In this document: piece by piece, positions 50,201-62,200 of the stretch | Layout: each line of letters opens with the position of its first letter | Numbering within the stretch: the first letter of the stretch is position 1 | Notes under the pieces: model-generated | The model's database searches: none | The model's input: the letters and a program-made list of their open reading frames with translations, nothing else | Told to the model about the DNA's origin: nothing | Program-made: the position numbers and the translations under genes | DNA from: Amborella trichopoda | Lineage: Eukaryota; Streptophyta; Magnoliopsida; Amborellales; Amborellaceae | Direction of reading: 5' to 3' | Assembly (NCBI RefSeq): GCF_000471905.2 | Contig: NW_006499883.1 | Location: 2,226,090 to 2,290,089, forward strand | Length of the DNA: 64,000 nt

Positions 50201-53200
50201 GGAAGTTCAATTAGGGTTAGAATTTGTGGTTATGGCTATAAACAAGAGGTTAGGAGGCTCTTTCTTTATAATTTAGAGATTTGTATAATGTGTCTATTGA
50301 AATTGGGATCATTACAAGGAAGACTTGCTTTGCTTTTTATATTATTTCTCTTGTGATTTCCTTCCATTGTACTTGATTTTTGCTATTTTGATCAGTATTC
50401 ACGTGGAACTTTTATGGAAGTTCAATTAGGGTTAGAATTTGTGGCTATGGCTATGAACAAGGGGTTAGGAGGTTCTTTCTTTATAATCTAGAGATTTTGA
50501 GATTTGTATAATGTGTCTGTTGAAATTGAGATCATTGAGCCCTGGCAAGGAAGACTTGCTTTGCTTTTTATATTATTTCTCTTGTGATTACCTTCGATTG
50601 TGCTAGTTTGGTTCTCCTACATTAATGTTTTAAGTGGACAATGGAGATACTTGCTTATAACTAAAGGTCATGTATTGATACCATCTTCGGCACTGATATT
50701 GTGCATCTCCCAATCATTGCAGAAAGTTGCTTAGTGATTTAGATCAGTTGGCTCTTTAAAAGTACTGCCTGTGATTCAGTATCCCAACTATATACAACAT
50801 TTTCTTGCTTGTTCACTGTTGTGTTTCATTTTGGATGTCATAGAGGCTTGATCATTTATTTGTGCTTCCTGGTGGTTTAGTGAGCATTGGCTTTTTTGAA
50901 GTGTTAAGATCACTATTTTTATTCTTGATCTGTCTTCAGAATTTTCTGTTCATGTGTCTTCTTTTCTCCAAGTTCCTTGGATATTAATGTAATTGGCTTT
51001 TCAACAGGTCTGGCTGATCATGATAACTATCATGAATATTGTCGCCTTCTTGGTCGCTTCAAGGTGAATTATCAGGTAGCGTGCAATTTGTTGTATTTAT
51101 CAGTTATTGAGATTGGTTAGTATTGAAAAATTGACAATGCTGAATGCATAAAATTTTCACTCACTTGAAGTTTTCTCACAATGTGAGTGGACTGAAGAAA
51201 TAATGCATCTGTAGTTTTTCTGTGTCTATTTTGATGTTCTGCAACATCAATTCTGTTTAGGGGTATTGATACATGAGTTTGATGTTTCATGCCATGCAAC
51301 TGGAGAAGTTTGTGAATTTCTTGGACATATATTTCCCACGAGATTCTTTTTGGATCATTATAGATGAAATTTTAATTGAATTTGAATAATTTTATGGAAA
51401 GCAATAGCTGCATTAGTTCTTCAACTTTTTCCCTTTAGGGCATAGGACTGAAATATCTGAAGGCTTCATCTCAAAGAAAAAGTGGCAATAAACCTATGGT
51501 TTTGAAAGAATAGTCTGAATAGATGAAGGTCCATGTACAAAGTGGACGAAAAGATCTACTTTTACTCCAGTAGCTAGCAAAGTTGCTTCATTATTTAGCC
51601 TCTCTAAACTATAATCTAGTTCATTATTAACATTCATTGACAACATTGAAAGGAACAAATCCTTATAAGTCAAAAAATTTGCATGGTTTTATCGTTAGTT
51701 ATCAAGACTGGACCGGTTTGGCTGGTCCGACGTTGGATTGCCAACCGGTGCCTTGGCCTGTCTAGTCCAAATAAGAAATCAAATTTGATTGAAAACTAAT
51801 GTTTGACCGTTTTTTGCTAGTTAGATTAGCTTGTTTTAACCGGTTAGGCAGGCTTAATAAGGTTTGGGACTTTCTTATAATATATATCATAATTTTTTTA
51901 TCTATTATACTTAATTTTTATTTATTTGTTAAAAATCTTGTCCGGTTTGTTCGACAAGTGGTCAAACTAGTTTTGATTGGACTACACCCTTTATTGTTTA
52001 GTTGGCCGGTCTGATTCTAGTAACACTACTTCTATCTGAAGTGAAGTGTCCAATTCGTAAGTGCCAGAGATGCAAATCTAATTTTGATAGGGCGGGAATA
52101 ATAGGCATAGCAAATTAATGCCAATTACCTCAATTGTAGTCTCAATAGAACATTTTTTTTTACTATGTGGCATTGTCCATCGGCTTCCCCGTTGAGAATT
52201 CCTAAGGCAAACACAGAGAAACATTACGGGATAGCTTTGAACATTTGATCATCTGAAGTTTAAATAGTGAATAATGGCTTCATTCCATGTTTTGAAACTT
52301 AGACTTGCCGTGGAACTCACCAGGTGACCGAAGTGAGTTGACTAGGTGAGTTTTATGCTAGTTTTTAGTATTATGTTAAGTTCAAAAAACCATAGGAAAA
52401 ATATGAGGAAAATGGGAAAATTAAGAAAACCATAGTAGAATTATAATTTCTTTAGTTTCTACTAATTTTGGGGGAAAATATTGGCTTCTTGTTCAAATAA
52501 TAAAGAAACTGAAATTATTTCTCAGATTTAATTATATTCTTTTGAAATTTAAATTTTTGAATGATTGCTAAATATGCAAACACGAGTGGATCTTGATGAT
52601 ATTTCATAGATCTAACGATACTGTAAAACATCTTGAGCACAAAGTCCAGTTTCTTCAAAAAGTAACAAAATATTAAATCATTTTTTTTATGTTTGGTATT
52701 TTGTTTCTTTTTTATTCTAAATATGGGAAATTGCTAAAAGAGAAAGTAACTAGTAAATTCATGAAATAAATCCATAGACATTTCTAAAGATATGGTGTTT
52801 TTGGTAGAAAATAACACGAGATGGAAAATAAACTAAGGAAACGGATACCTTGTAACTGAAGGGTAGCAGATCTCCAAATCTGTTTCGATGGAAATGATCC
52901 TTTTTACAATCTCTGGGGCGAAAGATTCAAATACTGAAAATAAACTCCTCCTGAGCTTTTGGATTGATTTGTTTGTCCAATATTGTGTCTTAGTGATTGG
53001 ATGCTCTTTGTCAATTGCTCATGAAGTTTCTTGTCAAGACGCAAACCCTTCTTAATAAATTTCCAAAATCTGTTGTCTATTACTATTTCGGGGCTTTCAA
53101 TTTTTAATTTTTTTGATGAGAGGGGTATGTAAATTCAAAATAGGCATAGGATTCCCCTACTCTCTTAAATGTTAAAATATGCAACAAGAAATGGAAGATT

Positions 53201-56200
53201 TACTTGCGCTTTTTGAGAAGATTGTACAGCCTGTAAAACTCAACAGGTCTTAGGCAGCTCACTCAAAACTTGGGAGATCTCCTAAGTCTTATCACCAATG
53301 TGGCGAGTCCTGTAAAAACTTGGGCAATTCTTTCCAAAGCTGCCTGATGGTGAGTTGAACTCTTGTAAAAATCAGCACGCGCTCGAGCAAAGTTGATTTT
53401 GGCGAGTTCTGAGTTTTAAAATACTAAGTCTTACAACATCGATTTAATTCTAAGAGGCAGGTATAACCAAATAAAAGACTTTCAGGGTAAATTAAAAATT
53501 TGATTATGTTGTATAAAACATGTAGGTGCTGTATTTGTGGATTTGTACCACCTGTAATTTGATCTAACTTGACAGGAGATTTTCCAGCTAAAACCGCTCT
53601 TTAACCTTTTGTTGGTGCCCCAATAATTTGGAACAAAGTTGTCTCACAAATATTTAATTTTATTTGGTTTGATATAATTATTTGTTTTGGAAAATGTTTC
53701 AAGTATTTAAAGTATTTTGGGAAAAATGGAAAGTTTTGTGGAGTAGTACTGGATGTGTAGGTGGATAAGAAGTGGATATCATTGATCCTGACTTGAACCT
53801 TGAAGGTCTTTGAGGGGTTGTGGCTAGGGTTTATGATTTGTCTCATGCATGTCAAATTATAAAACAAAAGATTAGTGTGGACTTGCCCGGTCTTATTATA
53901 GAGGTCAAGTTAAATCTCCAAAAAGAAAAGAATTCTACAAATCAAGTCGTATGGTCACATGGCTCTATTTTTAATGTATCAAGTGGATGGATGTCAGTAT
54001 CTGGTTTACCCGATGGCTTCTCTAACCATGCCTACGCTTGCTTAAGCAACTTGAGCATTAGATTGAGGGATAAGTGACATTGTTGAAATGGGATTGCACC
54101 TGAGGACAAGAAGGCAGATGCACCTATATCAAATTACACTGGATGACATGTGGAGCAAGATGTGGCTGCAGTTTTCTTGACTGACTTGATAGATTGTGGT
54201 TAATGAACTGAGAATCAACAATAGTCTATCGGGATTGGAAGTTTCACTATGTATACGAGTTTCAGCATATTTTTCTTGTAATATCGACTTATAAAAATCA
54301 GCTCATATCTGTTGATGATTATTATAAATTTTTGATTGATAACAATCTTTTTATTAATATTAAAAGCAAATACAAAAAGAGCAAAAAGAATAAAAATGAT
54401 ACTAACGCGGCATCTTGATGACCTATGTGGCCTTTATCAGTAGAGGCATTTTTTATGACCTATGTGTATATAGCCTGAATTTCCGATATCTTAATTACAT
54501 CATAGATCACAAATCCCTATTCTCAGTGAAGTGATTTGTTTTTGCTAGAAACTCCCACAAGAAACATTAGCAATTGGTAATGGTTTTATTCTATTGCTGG
54601 CTTGCTCCGAGGTGGTCCACATTTGGTTTGCTGAGTGTCCCTAGACCTTGTTGTGTCACAGCTCTTGCACTCTGGAATAACACAATCCCTTAGGATTTCT
54701 CTAGGCCTGACTTGTGGCCTCGGCTTTCTTGTAGCACTTTCTTCAAGAATGGTTCTGTAGATGTGCTTGGTTTAGCATCAAGATGGGAGTATTTCTTGTG
54801 CTTGTTCTTCATGCTTTCAACTGGGAACCTGTTGGAATGTGATGCATATGATACCTTAACAATTTGCATGCTTGTTTGTCTATTCTGATTATTGTAAACT
54901 TTTTATTATTATCCCTACTGTTGCAAAAAATGTTTAACTCATAAGTTTTTGAAAATCTAGAACTGTTATAGTGTTCTTTTCAGTTATCCGAGCTTGTAAA
55001 TGTGGAAGGCTACAGTGACTGGATTAGATTAGTAGCGGAGTTCACGTCAAGGTCTTTGCAGTCATGGCAGGTTTGTGTTATTCACTATTTTATGTTTTGA
55101 TATGTTACATCTTGTCTGAAATTGAGAGCTTTCATGTTTGCTATTTTTTTTCAGTGGGCCAGCAGCAGTGTGTATTACCTTTTAGGGCTTTGGTCCAGAC
55201 TAGTTACATCAGTGCCATATCTGAAAAGCGACACTCCAAGCCTGCTAGATGAATTTGTGCCCAAAATAACTGAAGGTTTTATTGCGTCTAGATTCAGTTC
55301 AGTGCAGGTTCGTCACTTAAAATAAATAAATAAAGGGAAATTTATCTAAGACCCACAACAGATTAACAATTTAGCATTTTATGCATATCTTTTAACTTAA
55401 TTTCAAAATACCTATAAAAAATACAGTCTTGAGTTGGAATAGTCTCAATTCGGCAAAATGTTATTACTTCATCTGGTCGATTTAGATAAATTTCCCATAA
55501 ATAAATAAAGTGCAGGTTCATCACTTTATATTTGCTGCTTGACTTTAACCTGTGTTAACAACTTCTCAATTTGGTCATTTCTGCTTTCTCTTTCCTATAC
55601 TGATTTTGTCGTCTCTTTGTGTTTGCTAATATGTTAATGACAGGCTGCATTACTTGATGATCTCTCGGAAGACCCTCTGGATAACGTTGAACTTCTTCAG
55701 GACCAACTTGATAGCTTTCCATACCTTTGCAGATTCCAGGTTGGGACATTTTCTGTTGTTTTTTTTGTTCTTTTAGAGCAATTGAAGCTTAACAAATGAC
55801 TTCCATTATCTTGCCTAGTTATGTCTGGGCCTAGTATTAGCCAATTACAATAATTGCTTTATTGGTATCCTCTTAATTGTAATGCTGATTTCTGGATCCA
55901 TGTGCTATCTTCCATGAATTGCAGTATGAAGGCAGTAGCTTATATATTATTAAGCTTTTGGAGCCCATTCTGCAGTCATACACGGTACAATTACATTGAA
56001 TTATTTTCAGATCCTCTATTTTCTTGAGTACTTAAGAAAAATATATTTTTTTACTCGGTTATTTTCGGGATCTTTTGTATTGGATGATAATTTGATCAAT
56101 GCACCGTCAGGAAAGAGCCAGATTGCCATCTACTGGAGATATAGATGATCTTTTTGTGGTGGAAGGACAACTGGCTTGGGTTGTTCATATTATAGCTGCC

Positions 56201-59200
56201 ATTTTCAAGATCAAACAGACCACTGGTTGCAGGTAAACAATGCATTACTGTGGCTGGAGCTGTGAAATTTCGGATGCAATTTATGATGCCCCATTTTACT
56301 TTTCTTTGTACAGTGCAGAGCCACAAGAGCTAATTGATGCAGAACTTGCGGCACGAGTTTTTCAGTTGATAAATGTGACAGATACCGGGTTGCACACTAA
56401 GGTATAAAAACAACTAGTCGATGAAACACTATTGCTTTATATTGTATTTTGAAAAACTTTCACATTATTTTTTGTGGTTGTCAAGCTTTAGTTTTCCAAA
56501 CATATTTCCCCTTTACATGCTTATTTCTAGTATTGCTTGATGATTTTGTAGCTCTATTGTGAACCCAAGTTTTCTCTCCTTCCTGATTGTGTTTCAGTTG
56601 CTTGACATGGTTCTCTTGAATCATGGCCTACCTTACCTAATCTTGCATTCTTCTGAATCTCTTTCGTTTTGACATTGTGTAATAGCTTTCCCAGTTCATT
56701 AGATTTCTAGTGCTGAGTAAGTGATTGAGCTTTAAATATGCTATTCTACCTCGTGTTATACCAAATTTATCTTCTGTTCTGTTGCATTTCATCTGTGGTT
56801 CCATAGAAAGATTATGTGCATGGACTTTCCTCTGAAGTGAATCTGCTTCTGTTGCTTTCCTGAATGATAATTGTTTCTGAAGTTTATGGAAGTTCAATCA
56901 TGAATTTATTATGGTTCCGGTAGAGGTTAGAACTTGTTGTAAGGCATATTGTGCCCTCTTAGGATGAGTTGCAACATTTTTATGGGTGAATAGAGTAAGT
57001 GAATTCCCTCAGGGTAAATAGTCAAGATTTGTATGTATGTATAAGAAACCGAATCTCTTGCAATGCACTACAAAGTAGAAAAGAACTAGCCACTACAAAT
57101 TTAAAATTTCTTCAATACACTTGAATTACAACTTCCAAAATGAAATTACAGCAAGGTCACTGTAACTACAGTGACTTAATGACTCCAAAATACACTAAAA
57201 AGAGAGGATACTATTCTGTTGAGGTCCCTTATAAATGTACATGACAAGCTATAAAGAGAGATCATCGAACTACACATGAATAGTGTGTTCTTGAAAATTC
57301 AGCACTGCACAAACTTACAAAACAAAATTATACATCAATCGACACTTGAAAACGTATCACAACATGATCTCCATTACGTTAATATAACAATTGCTCAAGT
57401 ATAAAGTGTATGACCATGGGAAGCCAATCGGAGCTCTCGAGTGCCTGGTTTACAGCTTTGGGTCTTAGCTATGTGCCAGATGTTATGGCATATCACAAAT
57501 TTGGGCCAATTCATCATCTACTAAAGTGGGAAACTCATCTTACTGATATACACTTCAAATATGGAAGGATTTGCAGAGATTCAAAGATCTAAACAAATGG
57601 AAAGTTCGTGGGAGAAATCTGGCTCTTTAAAAGCAAAACCGGTTCAAGTTTCTTCACAAAGTGGCTCATGAAAATTTGACATAGTTTATCTTTGTAAAAT
57701 TAACAATTTAAGAAGACATGAAGGTGATCTAAGAGACTGATACGAACATAAAATACTCAGAGAAATATACTCTAAAAACTCAAGGGAGAAATCTCATGGA
57801 AAACTATTTCAAATTGTGCATGGATGAAGCTTTAAACTACATGGATCAAGTGAGATTTGTGACGATTCAAAGAAGCAAAGATCTAATCATCAAAGGGGGA
57901 AGAAAAATTGTTGTAATTGAGAATTTACAGCAAAGGGAAAGTAACCAGATCAATGGAAATTGGAAGACCTTACTCACTTGTTGAAGGCTTGAAGACTAGA
58001 TCATCCAATACTTGAGTTTTGATCACTATTAATGGAGTCGCATGAGACCTTCAAATGAGCTCTTCTCTCTCATAACATGAAGAAGCTTTTTAAAGAGAGA
58101 ATGAAAGAAGATGAAGGATTTGGGTGTGCCAACCAAAGAGAGAGTGAAGAGTGAGGGGCGTGTCATTTTTGAGGGAAAACTTGTGAGGTGATCTCATGTG
58201 TGAGGAAATGTGACTCAAGGGGGTATTTATAACTTTTCAAGCCTCAAGTGTGGAGATGCTTCTAGATGATGAATCTTGGCCTTTCATGTTATCTACAAAA
58301 ACTACAAAGAGAGGCACGATCCTAGCCCACCATCTACCATCATGCCATCAATATGTGTGGTATAGATTTAAACACTTTTATCCTCCTTTAATTCACTCCA
58401 ATTTTCATTGTTATCAAAATGGCCATGCTCTTCTCATTTAATAAAGCTTAAAAGCGAGATGGAGGTATGCCCTTATGGTCATTTAATAAAATTTCTAGCA
58501 AAATAAATCTTTGAAAATTCCTTCCTTTTATGCCCTTACGGTTAGGCTTGTTATTACAAACCCTATACCCCTTCTAGAACTCTCCACATATGTGCACAAC
58601 CACTTGCTTTAAGCATTTAAAATGTGCCTAAATTAATTTTCAAAAATTCAATATTTTTGGAAATTCTAAAATACAACACTTCATAACTTAAAAAATTAAT
58701 AAATCAAATGACAAGGGGGTACCCTCATGGGGTTGACGTCAGCCCCACGTCATCTCCACATGGGGGGGGGGATGTGGGACCCCATGAGGTTGGCATGTGG
58801 ACGCCCTTTGGCCATTTGGGTGTCCTGTGTGGGGGGACTGACCTTGTTAGTTATTACCTTGGAATAGTTTCGAAAACCGGATTTTATTGCTCAGAATAAA
58901 TCCCATAAATCCATAAAAATCAGTTAAATCATCAAAACAAATAAGCTAGAATCAGAATTCGAAGCCACCCTCCCAAAATGACCCAACCATAGTTGCCGTA
59001 ATCTCTCCTCGGAGCCCTCGATTCTGGTTCCGAAACCTGTTTCCGTTAAGGAAACTCCATGAAAACCGTTTTTTTAAACTTCGAAAACTCGATTTCCTTT
59101 ATTTCGGAATCTCGATTCCGTACCTAGGTGGGAACGTTTTTTTGCAACATAGGAAACTCGATTCCTTAATTTTGGAATCTCGATTCCTCACATATTTGAA

Positions 59201-62200
59201 AACCTATTTTCGGAACCAAGGAAACTTCTTACCTTAATTTCAGAATCTCGGTTCAACATTTCTTTTAAAACATTTTTCGGAACTAAGGAAACTTGATTCC
59301 TTAGTTTCGGAATGTCGATTCCTAAATTTCGGAATCTCGATCCAACAGATCTAGAGAAACTTGAACCCCCTAATTGTGGGTAGACGCTCCCAAATAGATT
59401 GAATCTGGCTTCCAGTGAGGTTTAAATCTTGATTCCATGTTAAATGATACATGATTCTACATGTAATGGAGCTCGTTTCGTTAGGGTTTTGAATCATCTA
59501 CATCGTATAAAACATTGGTTTCTTGTAAATAATAACCACAAAAGTAATGCTTTATTTTCTAGTGGTTATCATGCTTTAAGGTCCAAGATGATACCATTAG
59601 GCGGCATGTGTACTAGAAGGGGGTATTATTATTTATAAAGCATGTATTTTAGAAGGAATTTAATGAGGTTGTGTTACTTTTTTAATTATCTTTATTATGT
59701 TTCTTATATTTACGTTGATGGAAACTGCTATAGTTTCTTTACCTTGCTCATAGTTATGTGAATTGCTGAAGTGAACTTGCACCACGTCTCGCCTTGCAAC
59801 ATTGCTTAGTGCTTTACAACCGATTGCAAAATGGTTATTAGTAATGTTTTTTTTACTCAGTTCCAAAAATCTATTCCAAAAAACCAAAACTTCAAATGCT
59901 CCGATAGTTATTAAGTTATAACCGCCTTTGTTACCTGCAAAAGACATCACCATCATATTTAGTAGTTAGTAGTAGTACTTTAAAACTCTAAATATTTAAA
60001 TTTGATAGTTCATTCTCTTGAAGGGGCGCCACATTCCCCTCAGATGATACACTAACACCTGTCGATGCCACCATCTTTCCTTCATGCACAACATGCAGCA
60101 TTGTAGCTGCGACATTGCCTATGGGCCCTATACCACACACTGTCATGGCTTGAGCTTGAGAAAACCCAAACTCCTCTGATGTCTAAACATTCTACGCAAT
60201 GACACCAGACACTTCCTAAATAGTATTGCAGTACTCCTAATGTCTAAAAAGTCTACCCAGTGACACCTGACCAACTCACCCCTTCAATATTTCGGAAACT
60301 TGATTCCAAATATGTTAGAATCACGATTCTACACAGCAACATATCTATGTACCACATATGTTAGAAACTTGAATCAAGTGATGTCTGAAGCTCGATTCCA
60401 CTATTGTAATTCTTGATCTCAAACTAGCATGAATCTCTGATCCATATAGTTCAGAAACTTGATTTCAAATATGCTTGAAACACGATTCCATAGATGATGA
60501 AAACTCGATTCCAAATATGTTAGAATCACAATTCCATAAATGATGGAAACTTGAATCCGCATATGTCGGAAACACGATTCCATATATGGTGGAAACTTGA
60601 TTCCGCATATGTCGGAAACTCGATTCCATAAATGATGGAAACTCGATTCCGCATATTAATGAAACTTGATACTTGGAGTGTTGAACCCAAGGGGATGGGA
60701 ACCTCGATTCCAAGGAGGCCGGAATCTCGATTCCATATGTGGATGAAACTTGGACCTATTCCGATCGATACTCGATTCTTGAAAATTAGGAATCTCGTTC
60801 CCAGCGATTCCTATTGTACGGACAAGGATTCTTACAAAGGGGAAACATCTAGCCAAGCGCGATTCCGGTTCCTGAAATGATTTGGGTTTTCAGGCGTTTC
60901 CAACAACTATGGACTTAACAGACTCATGACCCACAGTGTATAATCAGGGGCTCATGATCTTAGCCTATCAAAGTTAAACCGATGTGCGACTCTGAATCCC
61001 CAAGTTTAATCGGATTTCAGGCGCACCCCCTAGAGGACATGCCATAGGTTCCTCTCTTGGCATATGTGCATAGCTCTATCCAGTGGATCCTTGGAAGAGC
61101 GACTTCCCTTGCATCGCGACTATACATGCACATGCTACGAGAAGATTTGTAGCAATCAGGGATTTAGGCCAATGTCCTCTATTGGCGCTAAGCTTCCCAT
61201 ACAAGGCTTTTAGTCATCAAGCTCGTACATAAATCGTATTACCTCAGCCAATCACTCAGTCACAATGTTTTAAAAAATGCTCCGCCTGGCGCCTAGGTAG
61301 CCTGGACCAAAAATCTGCACGTCTAGACCCAAGCGGCCCTACGCCGGCGGATGTACCTGGGCGGGCACCCAAGCGAGCTAGGCAGGTGCCCAAGGCCGTA
61401 AGGCCTTTTTCGTTTTTTTAAATTGCTCAAAATGGCAATGGGGGTCATTTTGACCCCCAAGGCCATATAAAAATGTTATGCGGTTTATTTTTAAACACCA
61501 AAGTGAAAAAAAGAAGAAAAAACCCCTCAATATATGAAAACCCCCAAAGTGAAAAAAACTACAGGGTGCCGAAGGTTCTGGGCGCCCGCCTAAGTGTTGG
61601 GCACCAGGTAGGCCGCCTAGAGTTTTTTGAAACCTTGCTTAGTCATGAGGCACAAACATAAAAAACGACCCTGACTTAAAGGTAACCCTCAACCCTCTCG
61701 GTACCTCCCATATATAAAACCTCCTCATGACATAATTGGGGTCCATGACTCTTGGTCCCAGTGGTTCAAGATCCTAGCTTCATGTCACTCTAATACTCCA
61801 ACTGAAGTCAAGAGCCAATTGAAAGGGCATAAATCCACAGTTTGGAAGGCAGTTGCTTAGTAGTTTTGTCCTTGTGTGCAGCCATGAAGGATTAGTTCTT
61901 TTTCAGTTGGGATTTGCTTCAAGCTCCTTCTTTTAGGGAAATCTTTATGGGAGGTGGTTTTGAGGTTGGCTGAGGTCTCGACTTTGTAGTGATCTCTCAA
62001 AATTTTGTTTCTTTCACTTTCGGAGATCATTGATCAAGGCTATATCTGTACCTTGGTGCAAATCTATCCAACGCTGCACCCTCTGTGGAATGCTGACTGT
62101 CAAAGCTAGAACTCTTGAACCGCATAAAAATCATGTGTCACACAACCGAACTAATGGCCATGGGCTTCTTCTATCTCTATTAGTGACTTTTTTTTTTTTT

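Noticed and set aside
53820-54077. 85-codon open frame in XPO7 intron 8
   Set aside because: No recognised motif, repeat-like surroundings, and the exportin protein is complete without it.
57410-57984. Two small open frames in XPO7 intron 14
   Set aside because: They carry no motifs or splice context and lie in degraded sequence.
58990-60870. CRISPR-like array
   Set aside because: The repeats are short and variable, the spacers are similar to each other, the genome is plant nuclear, and there are no cas genes.
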